This document shows positions 15,233 to 23,286 of a stretch of DNA of 30,499 bases, one piece after another. Made by a program: the position numbers and the translations under genes. Origin of the DNA: a virus; IMG/VR virus record IMGVR_UViG_3300031598_000016, positions 1 to 30,499 of that record. One strand, 5' to 3'. Under the pieces are notes generated by a model that worked only from the letters and a program-made list of their open reading frames with translations, was not told the origin of the DNA and made no database searches. The number at the start of each line of letters is the position of its first letter. Position 1 is the first letter of the stretch.

Positions 15233-15963
15233 TAGTCTACAGTAGTTTTAGCCACTAATACGTAACTTGAATCGAAATTATCTACCTTAAAACTAACCTT
15301 AGCCAACCCTTGACTTGAAACATAAAGAGTTGCTGATTCACAATCTTTATTTGCAGTTAGAACTTCTTTGAAAGTATCTGCATCAAAATAGATAGCATCA
15401 TCAAGAGAAGATATTTTCTTAGCTTCTACAGGAATAGTTACCTTATTTGATTGTGTGGTTGAACTATAACCAATAACTATCTTTGCTTCTTCACCATCTG
15501 ATAATATTGCGAAAGTAGAAACATCACTCAAAGCACCTTTACCTGATATAAAAGAACTGATAAATTGTTTATCTATCTTTAGTTCTAAATCAAAATCAGG
15601 AACATTTGACAAATCTGGTTTTTTTGAAACCACATCAAGACGTGCTAATCCATAATTTACTTTAGTGTTATTGCTCTTTTGACTAATAACCAATTGAGAC
15701 ACAACATCACCAACTTCATTAGCTTCAACAACCAACTCTCCATCCAAGACATTAAGTAACTTGATTAAGTCTTGTATCTCATAGAGACCCATTTCATAAT
15801 CACCGAAACCATTCTTAGATAGAACAATATCACCAACACAACTTTTTGCTGAATTGATGAATGAACAACTAAGAGTATCTTTTGTTGAAACTATAGGGGC
15901 AGATTGTGTCTGACCGCCCAAGTAAAACCTGTTGACAAATCCCATCAACGTTTGTTTATCCAT
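15232..15963 (-). CDS. 45: Sliding clamp (T4 gp45-like)
   Basis: The 243-residue protein fits the T4 gp45 trimeric clamp family in length (T4 is 228), in its acidic beta-rich repeats (GDIVLSKNGFGDYEMGLYEIQDLIKLL; KIVIGYSSTTQSNKVTIPVEAKK) and in its position just after gp43. It tethers gp43 to DNA and in T4 also activates late transcription. The ATG at 15963 has AAGGAG at 15971-15976, seven bases upstream, and its own candidate promoter at 15988-16016. gp43 ends in FGFNKFF, a plausible clamp-binding tail for this protein. Confidence 0.9.
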   Translation of the reverse strand: MDKQTLMGFVNRFYLGGQTQSAPIVSTKDTLSCSFINSAKSCVGDIVLSKNGFGDYEMGLYEIQDLIKLLNVLDGELVVEANEVGDVVSQLVISQKSNNTKVNYGLARLDVVSKKPDLSNVPDFDLELKIDKQFISSFISGKGALSDVSTFAILSDGEEAKIVIGYSSTTQSNKVTIPVEAKKISSLDDAIYFDADTFKEVLTANKDCESATLYVSSQGLAKVSFKVDNFDSSYVLVAKTTVD

Positions 15964-15987
15964 TATGTAACTCCTTCTTTATATACA

Positions 15988-16016
15988 TATATATAAGTAT
16001 CATTTTATTTTCTCAA
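15988..16016 (-). promoter_or_regulatory. Candidate promoter of gp45
   Basis: Minus-strand -35 TTGAGA (16011-16016), 17-base spacer, -10 TATATA (15988-15993). Its ATACTTATATATATGTAT stretch is nearly repeated upstream of gp32 (25289-25304). Transcription would start near 15981, a few bases before the Shine-Dalgarno. Confidence 0.45.
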
Positions 16017-16018
16017 AA

Positions 16019-18520
16019 TTAAAAGAATTTATTAAAACCAAAATCATCATTTGGTTCTTCCCACTTTAATGCTTCGTATAACATCTTAATTTTCTTAGCT
16101 AATGCTTGTTTATAGATTTTATCCGTATCAATATATTGTTTTATATAATCCAATACTTCTTTTGGGTCTTCATGACCTTTATAACACAAAGTATCAAATT
16201 TCAACGGATTGTCTTTTAAATAAGTCCACTTAATTTTTTCTCCATTACCAACTGCAGGATATTTTTTATTTAATTTATTGATAACTAAAAAGTTATTATA
16301 GTTTATTGCTGACTTAACATGAACAGGAGCTCCTTTTTTTGGAGTTATAAAACCATCAGTAATTTGAACAAACTTTTTCACATTTTTAACTGAAGTTGGC
16401 ATTGCTATCGTGTCATATTTTTTTAACTTCATAGATTTCTTAAAGTTAAGAATAAACTCATTAATCTTTAACATTGGAACACCAGCTAATATATCTTCCA
16501 ATACCTTAGTTAGACATTCCTTGAATGCTCCAGGGAAACTTGAACGAACTATATCTAAACCTTTTACATGAAGTTTATTTACCTTAACACCATTATCATT
16601 GATAATCTTCATACCATATCGTTTCTTAGTAACAAATAAACCACTTTTAGCAATCAATTCCTGCTTAATCTCAAACCTATGTTTATCTATATTACAAAAC
16701 TTCTTAGCAAATAAGTCATATGAATTGTTAAGATACTTTTGAACCTCTGATGCAATCTCTAATATTTTACTTGTCATCAACGTTTCATCTTTGATGTCTA
16801 CGTGTGGGTATTTCTTCTGAATGATAGGAATAGCAGAATAGAAAACTGAATCTGTATCGATGTATATACAATAATCCTTTTTATCTCCCACTATTGAATT
16901 GTAGAAATGATTAGACATCCTCTTAGTATATTTAATCAACTCAACACCTGTTGTGGTAGTTGCTTCTGCATTATCTAAATCATAGAAACGAAATATAGGT
17001 AATCCCAACACACCATACAATGAGTTTAGAACAACCTTTTGAATGTATTGTCGTCTATCAAAGTATGCATATTTCTCTTTATCACCTTGATCAGCAAACT
17101 TCTTAGCTAACTTTCTAAACTGAACTCTATCATTAAACCAATTTTCTAATAATGTTGGTATTAAACCTTTTCTATCTTGTGTGTATAATATACCATTTGA
17201 AGATACAGAAACGTTGTGAGTTTCTAAAAAGTTCTTGAACTCACTTGTAGTTAGTTTAGCACTATCTTTACCATTCTTATCTTTAATACTGTATGTTCTA
17301 TCTACACCTTTAAGAAATGGTTCTACATCCCAACTATCTAGCTTACCCAACTTAGTTTCAGGAGATATATTTAAACTCATAATGATAGATGGATACATAC
17401 TTGTAATATCTAAATCATATACCCATTCGTGTTTACCCTTTTGTGGATCCTGAACATATGCACCTGCAAACTTATCTTTACCATCCATCAACTCTCTGTT
17501 TGCTCTTATTTTATTTGGTGCTACAATACCAATCTTTTTCAGATATACAAGAATAGCACCCTCAAGAAATCGTGACGAGTAATAAACATCTTCATAAGGA
17601 ACGTGTCCCAAATGACATATAGCCCTAGCAATACCGATGAAATCTAATTTTGCATCAAGTTTTTCAAGAATAAGAACGTCATTTATATTATATTCTACAA
17701 ATCTGTTTCTATCACCATCATATAACTCATTAAGTGTTCCCTCATAAGATACTTTATTTATACCAACTTCTAACTCACCAATATCATCTAATCGATATGA
17801 AGACCTCTCACCAAATGTAAGTTTTCTATATAACTCAAGATAATCAAGTGAAGCCACACCCGCAATCTTATATGTTCCTTTATATTTTTGCCATTCTACT
17901 ATACCGATTGGTGATAGACAGTTTGCAGTTTGTTGTCCTAATAATCTTAGGGTGCGATTATAAAGATAGGGAACATCAAATCTATCACTATTCCAACCAC
18001 TAATGATTGAAGGTGATATCTCAAGATATTTTGTAAAAAATGCAGTCAGTAGATCTCTCTCATCTTTGAACTTAATAACAGTTGTTTCACCAAACTGATT
18101 TGCATTAACCTTATTTTCTTTGTCAAGAACATAACAATAATATTTTCGTGTTAAAGCGTCATAAAATGCAATAGATGTGATTGTATTTTCAGCTTTACTT
18201 ACATCAGGAAAACCTTGCGTAACCTCAACCTCAATATCAAAAAACATAACACGATGACCCTCAGATACCTCATCCGAATCTGTATAGTTATCAACCAAAT
18301 ATCTAATCTCTGGCGCAACATCAGATTCAAAAGGTGTATCAGTTTCATCTATTCTACTGATAGGTAGCTTACGTAACTTATCACCATACAATGATGTATG
18401 AGTTCCCTTACCGTCTTTTACGTAGGCGTATTGACTGAAAGGTACAACGGAGTATCCTTTTTTGTCATCCCAAATATGTATTCTTCGTCTTTTAAATTGA
18501 TAAAAGATGTTTTGATATAT
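16019..18520 (-). CDS. 43: Replicative DNA polymerase, family B (T4 gp43-like), probable ATA start
   Basis: The full product is 833 residues, with 3'-5' exonuclease and polymerase domains. Visible motifs are Exo I FFDIEVE (D95, E97), Exo II WNSDRFD (D179), Exo III YNINDV (D281), motif A DLDITSMYPSII (from D369), motif B KVVLNSLYG (495-503), motif C YIDTDS (D555, D557), KKRYGMK, and a clamp-binding-like tail FGFNKFF. The first ATG/GTG/TTG-type start in frame is the TTG at 18391, which would cut off a conserved N-terminal strand region (IHIWDDKKGYSVVPF then YAYVKDG, leading into LYGDK). Between an in-frame stop and that TTG the only well-placed start is ATA at 18520: AAAGAGG lies seven bases upstream and a promoter starts transcription about 20 bases upstream. 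An AUA start is therefore inferred. Confidence 0.95.
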   Translation of the reverse strand: MYQNIFYQFKRRRIHIWDDKKGYSVVPFSQYAYVKDGKGTHTSLYGDKLRKLPISRIDETDTPFESDVAPEIRYLVDNYTDSDEVSEGHRVMFFDIEVEVTQGFPDVSKAENTITSIAFYDALTRKYYCYVLDKENKVNANQFGETTVIKFKDERDLLTAFFTKYLEISPSIISGWNSDRFDVPYLYNRTLRLLGQQTANCLSPIGIVEWQKYKGTYKIAGVASLDYLELYRKLTFGERSSYRLDDIGELEVGINKVSYEGTLNELYDGDRNRFVEYNINDVLILEKLDAKLDFIGIARAICHLGHVPYEDVYYSSRFLEGAILVYLKKIGIVAPNKIRANRELMDGKDKFAGAYVQDPQKGKHEWVYDLDITSMYPSIIMSLNISPETKLGKLDSWDVEPFLKGVDRTYSIKDKNGKDSAKLTTSEFKNFLETHNVSVSSNGILYTQDRKGLIPTLLENWFNDRVQFRKLAKKFADQGDKEKYAYFDRRQYIQKVVLNSLYGVLGLPIFRFYDLDNAEATTTTGVELIKYTKRMSNHFYNSIVGDKKDYCIYIDTDSVFYSAIPIIQKKYPHVDIKDETLMTSKILEIASEVQKYLNNSYDLFAKKFCNIDKHRFEIKQELIAKSGLFVTKKRYGMKIINDNGVKVNKLHVKGLDIVRSSFPGAFKECLTKVLEDILAGVPMLKINEFILNFKKSMKLKKYDTIAMPTSVKNVKKFVQITDGFITPKKGAPVHVKSAINYNNFLVINKLNKKYPAVGNGEKIKWTYLKDNPLKFDTLCYKGHEDPKEVLDYIKQYIDTDKIYKQALAKKIKMLYEALKWEEPNDDFGFNKFF

Positions 18521-18527
18521 AGCTATA

Positions 18528-18534
18528 CCTCTTT
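18528..18534 (-). promoter_or_regulatory. Ribosome binding site deciding the gp43 ATA start
   Basis: AAAGAGG on the minus strand ends seven bases before the ATA at 18518-18520. No ATG, GTG or TTG lies within normal reach in the polymerase frame, so this site supports ATA as the initiation codon. Confidence 0.7.
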
Positions 18535-18547
18535 AATTTGATGTGTG

Positions 18548-18577
18548 AATATACGAATAAAATAGTATATAAGTCAA
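18548..18577 (-). promoter_or_regulatory. Sigma70-like promoter of gp43
   Basis: Minus-strand -35 TTGACT (18572-18577), 18-base spacer, -10 TATATT (18548-18553). The 15 bases TTTATTCGTATATTC at 18547-18561 are identical to those of the HAD-gene promoter. It starts just after the RNR stop codon and gives a leader of about 20 bases that contains the gp43 Shine-Dalgarno. Confidence 0.75.
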
Positions 18578-18580
18578 GCT

Positions 18581-20566
18581 TTATTTTATTTCTTCGCCTG
18601 GTATTTCACAAGAATCGTTATTACAGAATTTATCTATTTCTGCTTCTTCGTTTTTGATTACACCGAAGGTAAGTTTACCAAGTTTTTTAATTTGACTATT
18701 GTATGTCTTCTCATCAATAGCTTCATACGGCATTTGTTTGTAAGCACCATAATCGTGTCTTGGTAATAGTGAAATACCTTTCAAATGATATTGAAAGTAG
18801 TTTAAAGCAGGTGCTATTTCATCAGCTTCTGTTTTAGGATCGAATGTTACTGTACAACTTACTTGATTGTCAGCCCAATGTCTTTGCATAAATGCTGCTA
18901 AACTGAACTGTTCCCATATAGATAACTCACTCGCAGTTCTTATACCCTCACCTACATCAACAGGAACTTCAACAACCATTGTCGTATCTTCTGAACCAAA
19001 TGCAGGTTCTAACTTATAACCTGCTTTTTGTAATGGTTCTATTAATTCTGAATGCTTTGAAAGTCTTACTCTCCTAGTATAGAAACGGCTTTCGGGATAA
19101 TGTAAGCCTGGAGTAGCACCAGCCAATAATGAGACTGTACCACTTGGTTTAACTGAAGTAGTTTTAATGGAACGTGGAATAGCAAACCAATCACTATACA
19201 TCTTATCCCATTCTTGTATTGTGTCATAGCCATTCTCCAACCAATTTTTAAACTCATCTAAACCACGATTAGTAACAAACTGAGCAACACCACTTACACT
19301 ACAACCTATTCTACGATTTCGTAACATAACTCTGTTAGTGTCTGACCAATGTGTTCTACCAAGTGTTACCGATTTGGCATACAGATAAGCATATTTTAAT
19401 GTTCTTTGATAATCCTCTAACGAATCGTGATTGTTTGGAAATGTCTCTACTAAACAACACAACTCATATGATTCAAGTGATTGTTCAAGACAAGGATTAC
19501 CACCCATAACTCTATGGTCTTTGTTATCTCCACCGTTTTTCATACGAGAATACGTTCTCATATTTTCTAACCAAGCAAAACCTGGTTCACCATTGTCTAC
19601 GATTCTTTTTGCAGCTTCTGTATAGTCCATACCAAGTTCTGCAAAGATAGAGTTATTAGATGTCCAACCATACATTTCTCTGTGTGGATTTACTTTATAA
19701 TTCTTTAAGTCTAAGTATTCTTCTGACTCGGGATCACCAAAAACTATTTCAGCTGTTCTACGAACATTACCTGCTACGACACATTTACCGATAAGATTCA
19801 TTATATCTACGATCGTAGTTACTGTAATTGGTTCTCCACTATTTTTCTCTAATACACCTGTGACACTTTCGTGAACTTCTTTTAATGGTTCGGGGCCTGA
19901 ACTCACTCCACCAAAACCTTTGATTGGTTCACCTGCAGCTCTTACTAAACTATAATCAAATTTTATAGAACCTGCACCATGAAAATAACTTTCTAATAAT
20001 AGTCTAAGTGATTCTACCCAACCCTCTCTTGTATCAGGAATTTCAAATATTTCTTCATTTCTATCACGATTTACACCTTTGACTACTATTTCACCTGCAC
20101 CCTTACAATCAAATCCAACACCGACACCTAACATAGAGGCATCCATGAGGAAACAGAATGGTTTTGAGTAATCTTCTTTAATTGTTTTAGTGGATACGAA
20201 TGCACAGTTATTTAATGCTGCATATAATCCTTTTTCTTCTGTGATTGCTGTTCCCATAGCCCATAAACCACGGCCAGGAGGTAAGAATTTCATATTAAAA
20301 ATTCTATCATACATTTCTTGTGCTGATTTTTGAGCTTGCCATGCATTCCAACCTAACTGATAATTATCAATATGGTTTTTTTGCATTGAGTATGTTCCTT
20401 CTACAACTCTTTGAACCGTTTCCCACCATCTCTCATTTTTACCATCTTCTTTGAGACGTGAGTAGGTTCTCATATAAACTAATTCACCTAAACCATTAAA
20501 ACCAAATGGTGCTTTCTTTCTCTTATACTTACTAACAAAATTTTCCGATAACTTAAACTTTTCCAT
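18581..20566 (-). CDS. nrdJ: Adenosylcobalamin-dependent ribonucleotide reductase (class II, RTPR-like)
   Basis: The 661-residue enzyme reduces ribonucleotides to deoxyribonucleotides using a B12-derived radical. Catalytic residues align with Lactobacillus RTPR: NNC (C121, for C119), NPCLE (C359, for the thiyl-radical C408, with N357 and E361) and C370 (for C419; the 11-residue spacing is identical). The C-terminal pair C648-x4-C653 corresponds to the swinging C731/C736. It is shorter than RTPR (about 739 aa). No nrdA/nrdB-like gene is in the window. The start ATG at 20566 has an AGAGGAG site about 11 bases upstream, rather far. It lies between gp41 and gp43, so dNTP supply is co-encoded with the replisome; the host must supply cobalamin. 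Confidence 0.93.
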   Translation of the reverse strand: MEKFKLSENFVSKYKRKKAPFGFNGLGELVYMRTYSRLKEDGKNERWWETVQRVVEGTYSMQKNHIDNYQLGWNAWQAQKSAQEMYDRIFNMKFLPPGRGLWAMGTAITEEKGLYAALNNCAFVSTKTIKEDYSKPFCFLMDASMLGVGVGFDCKGAGEIVVKGVNRDRNEEIFEIPDTREGWVESLRLLLESYFHGAGSIKFDYSLVRAAGEPIKGFGGVSSGPEPLKEVHESVTGVLEKNSGEPITVTTIVDIMNLIGKCVVAGNVRRTAEIVFGDPESEEYLDLKNYKVNPHREMYGWTSNNSIFAELGMDYTEAAKRIVDNGEPGFAWLENMRTYSRMKNGGDNKDHRVMGGNPCLEQSLESYELCCLVETFPNNHDSLEDYQRTLKYAYLYAKSVTLGRTHWSDTNRVMLRNRRIGCSVSGVAQFVTNRGLDEFKNWLENGYDTIQEWDKMYSDWFAIPRSIKTTSVKPSGTVSLLAGATPGLHYPESRFYTRRVRLSKHSELIEPLQKAGYKLEPAFGSEDTTMVVEVPVDVGEGIRTASELSIWEQFSLAAFMQRHWADNQVSCTVTFDPKTEADEIAPALNYFQYHLKGISLLPRHDYGAYKQMPYEAIDEKTYNSQIKKLGKLTFGVIKNEEAEIDKFCNNDSCEIPGEEIK

Positions 20567-20686
20567 TTATTTTCTGGCTCCTCTATACTCTGTAAACTTT
20601 ACACAATCATAACTATAATATATATCAGGTTAAAAACTAACTATCTAATTTTTTTATGATTTTTAAATAATTTTTTCTTTTTAGTT
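20567..20686. other. AT-rich intergenic region between gp41 and RNR
   Basis: This 120-base spacer contains no gene. On the minus strand it holds AAAACTAA and TTAGTTTT, a long-loop AT-only inverted repeat, then a TATATT (a possible -10 without a convincing -35) upstream of the RNR Shine-Dalgarno. I do not call a terminator or promoter with confidence. Confidence 0.4.
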
Positions 20687-22063
20687 TTATTCGAAGCCTT
20701 CTACATCATTATTCTTCATATCTTTATACTTACTTGCTAATAATTGTCTCTTAAATTCTTCACTATTATCCATTTTACCTTGTTGTTCTCTACCTGATTG
20801 GGTTGTTGATTCATATATTTCTATCTTACCAAGATTGGTATTCATATTCATTGGATAAGTTATACCATCAATACCAAATCTATTCTTAATGATATGACAT
20901 CTTGCAGTATGACTTAACTTATCTTCTGCTTTTCTACTGATACTCAATACGAAATCAGCTATCATAATCTTACTATATGCTTCTGCAATCTTTGTTGCTT
21001 CTATCACATCTTCTTCAAGTGCTGAACGATTTGCTTGTGATGCAGTCCATATTGGAACTTTGAACTCACCAGCCATTCCTCTTAAATCTTCATATACAGC
21101 ACCTAACTGATGTCTTACTTCTCTCATACCACTACTATCTTTCAAGATGTCAGCATAATCAACTATAACTAAATCAGGTTTTATTGCTTTCAATTCTAAT
21201 TGTTTTAGATGTGCTGCTAGTGTATTTACTGATGCTGCCCGTGTTGGGTAGTATTTAATAATCATTCTACCTTCGATCGAATCAATTATTTTTTTAACTT
21301 CTTCTTTTTGAAACTTGATGTTTTGTGTGGATATACCACTAAAAATTGTATCATACCTTAAACCAACATATGTTTCATTTAACTCTAATGTATAATGAAC
21401 TACAGTAAACCCTCTTTTTAAAGCACCTGCAGCTATAGTCTGAAGTAACCACGTTTTACCAACACCTGCTGGCGCAACTACAACACCCAACTCACCCTCA
21501 CCAAGACCACCATCCATAATATCATTTGTTATATCCCACGGCGTTTTTATTGTAATTCTTGTAGATTTAGTTAATCTTTCTTCTATACCTACATTATAAT
21601 CATGTCCAATATCAACAGCAGTTCCAGCTTTCATAGCATTATCTATAACTGTTTTTATACCATCATAGTTTTGATTTTCTAACAGACTTACAGATTCCAT
21701 AATAGCAGATTTTAAAACTTGATTTCTACAGAAATCTAATGTTTTTTCTTGAACAAACTGTAAATCAGTTGCTTCTCTATGTCTCCAAGCATCTTTAAGT
21801 GCTTCTACAACTGCTATCTTTAATACATCATTCTCAACATCATCTATTGCTATCTTTATAGCTTCTAATGTAGGTGTGGTTTTATACTTTATAAAATAAC
21901 TATGAATTTCCTCAACTAACCATTTATTTGAATCAGATTCAAAATACGCTGGCTCAAGAACTTCCATAACAGTTTGTAAGAATATTGTATCTGTCAAACA
22001 AGATGCTATGACTTTGGATTGAAACGAAGTTCCAAATTCTACTAAAGAACTTTTACTCTCCAT
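20687..22063 (-). CDS. 41: Replicative DNA helicase (T4 gp41/DnaB-like)
   Basis: The 458-residue protein has the DnaB-type helicase layout. The N-terminal region (about 1-150) is helical. The RecA-like motor has Walker A APAGVGKT (198-205), TVVHYTLELNE, LVIVDYADIL (Walker B region) and a Q-containing IWTASQANRSA motif, with a late ISRKAEDK/IIKNRFG arginine-finger-type segment. T4 gp41 is 475 residues and unwinds the lagging-strand template as a hexamer with primase. The ATG overlaps the 59-residue basic gene by 11 bases. No gp61 primase gene lies within the window. Confidence 0.93.
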   Translation of the reverse strand: MESKSSLVEFGTSFQSKVIASCLTDTIFLQTVMEVLEPAYFESDSNKWLVEEIHSYFIKYKTTPTLEAIKIAIDDVENDVLKIAVVEALKDAWRHREATDLQFVQEKTLDFCRNQVLKSAIMESVSLLENQNYDGIKTVIDNAMKAGTAVDIGHDYNVGIEERLTKSTRITIKTPWDITNDIMDGGLGEGELGVVVAPAGVGKTWLLQTIAAGALKRGFTVVHYTLELNETYVGLRYDTIFSGISTQNIKFQKEEVKKIIDSIEGRMIIKYYPTRAASVNTLAAHLKQLELKAIKPDLVIVDYADILKDSSGMREVRHQLGAVYEDLRGMAGEFKVPIWTASQANRSALEEDVIEATKIAEAYSKIMIADFVLSISRKAEDKLSHTARCHIIKNRFGIDGITYPMNMNTNLGKIEIYESTTQSGREQQGKMDNSEEFKRQLLASKYKDMKNNDVEGFE

Positions 22064-22232
22064 ATATCTCTTTCGTAAGTCTTGTTTTTGATAAGTTTAA
22101 CTTTTTCTGTCTATACTTATCTTTCATCTTTTTCAAAATGGTGTCTTTATTTTTATAGTAGTATTCCATTTGCCATTTTTTTTGAGCTTCTTGTTTTTGT
22201 TTATCCGTAAAGTATTTCTTTTTTCTACCCAT
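22053..22232 (-). CDS. Small basic protein (59 aa)
   Basis: The product starts MGRKKKYFTDKQKQEAQKKW and is dominated by Lys, Gln and aromatic residues (MEYYYKNKDTILKKMKDKY). The YY-x-NKD-x-I-x-K-x-K-x-Y pattern resembles the basic helical stretch found beside some phage homing and HNH nucleases, but there is no nuclease core here. It is most likely a small nucleic-acid-binding protein or a nuclease remnant. The ATG at 22232 overlaps the stop of the 5' nuclease gene, and the 3' end overlaps gp41. A longer start at 22292 would lie deep inside the upstream gene and is less likely. Confidence 0.6.
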   Translation of the reverse strand: MGRKKKYFTDKQKQEAQKKWQMEYYYKNKDTILKKMKDKYRQKKLNLSKTRLTKEIYGE

Positions 22233-23286
22233 TGGTTTGCTCTGCGTACTTATCCATAGTGGTAAAGGTTTGTGCCAACCAACTATTAACATTTGGTAGA
22301 TTTTGAAATAATCTATCTTCCATAAACATAGATTCGAATTTAAATTTTACTAAGCGTCTGATAGGACCTCTGATAACATCGATTAATTTTGTCTTAGTTG
22401 AAGCACTTATATTTACATCTTCTAACTGCATCAACTTATAGTTACGTTCAAGTAACTCCTTATTCTGTAATATTTTCACAAAGAAGTTTCCATCATCATC
22501 TTTGTGTTTGTGTGCGTATTTATATATCTCTTGTAAACTATAACTATTATTCTCTTTACTCAAAGTTGGTATATTTTTTACCAATGTCTTGGTAGCTATA
22601 CCTTTTACGCCATTTATATTATCAGATTTGTCTCCCTCAAATATCTTAGCCATAATAAAGTTCTCTGCAGTTATACAATACTCTTCTAAAACTGCTTCTT
22701 TATCATATAGTTTCTTTTTTGTAGGAGACCAAACCTTAATATCATCAGATACTAACTGTAAGAAATCCTTGTCGGTTGACATAATGATTTTTTCACCATC
22801 TGGTATTACACTCTTTGCGATATAAGCTATAGCATCATCTGCTTCAATACCATCTACGGATATATTGGTTAGTGGTAATAGTTCAAGATACTCTGCAACT
22901 CTTCTAAGTTGCAAATACATATTCCGTCTCTCATCTTCTACGTTTTCTAAACCTGCTACCCTATTAACTCTGTAAGATGTTCTACGTTTGTTTTTATAGT
23001 CTGAATATAATTTACGGCGGCGGTTGCTCCCACCCTTACCATCAAATACTATGATGACACGGGTGGGATTGAACATATTAATAGCAAATCCTATGCTTTT
23101 AAGGAAACCAACAATGCCACCAACATGAATACCGTTATCGTTTAAAGTTGGCATTACGCTGAATACTCTGATAAAAGTATTCAAGCCGTCAACTATTAAG
23201 ACTTTTTTATTTGTATCCTGAAAGTCAACACTACCACCTTTTTTCTTTATCTCATTCAGTATGGAAAGATATCTGGCGTTTGACAT
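22225..23286 (-). CDS. rnh: 5'-3' exonuclease / flap endonuclease (T4 RNase H-like)
   Basis: This 353-residue member of the FEN/5' nuclease family removes RNA primers and flaps. Metal-site acids are visible at VLIVDGLN (D33), VIIVFDG (D82), GIEADD (E149, D150, D151) and STDKD (D172, D174). They are followed by the H3TH region EGDKSDNINGVKGIATKTL (about 218-237). The basic segment RRRKLYSDYKNKRR (about 89-102) fits the helical arch. T4 RNase H is about 305 residues. The ATG overlaps the uvsX stop (TAATG). The position between recombinase and helicase suits primer removal during phage replication. Confidence 0.92.
   Translation of the reverse strand: MSNARYLSILNEIKKKGGSVDFQDTNKKVLIVDGLNTFIRVFSVMPTLNDNGIHVGGIVGFLKSIGFAINMFNPTRVIIVFDGKGGSNRRRKLYSDYKNKRRTSYRVNRVAGLENVEDERRNMYLQLRRVAEYLELLPLTNISVDGIEADDAIAYIAKSVIPDGEKIIMSTDKDFLQLVSDDIKVWSPTKKKLYDKEAVLEEYCITAENFIMAKIFEGDKSDNINGVKGIATKTLVKNIPTLSKENNSYSLQEIYKYAHKHKDDDGNFFVKILQNKELLERNYKLMQLEDVNISASTKTKLIDVIRGPIRRLVKFKFESMFMEDRLFQNLPNVNSWLAQTFTTMDKYAEQTNG

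Noticed and set aside
15980-16005. T4-type late promoter (TATAAATA) near gp45
   Set aside because: The exact TATAAATA is not present on the minus strand; the AT-rich stretch fits a sigma70-like -10 better.
16019-18391. gp43 starting at the TTG at 18391 (790 residues)
   Set aside because: It would remove conserved N-terminal sequence of the polymerase, lacks a Shine-Dalgarno, and ignores the promoter and AAAGAGG that sit in front of the ATA at 18520.
20640-20700. Possible terminator after gp41 (AAAACTAA ... TTAGTTTT)
   Set aside because: The stem is purely A-T with one G-C pair, the loop is about 35 bases, and no stable hairpin plus U-run is seen.
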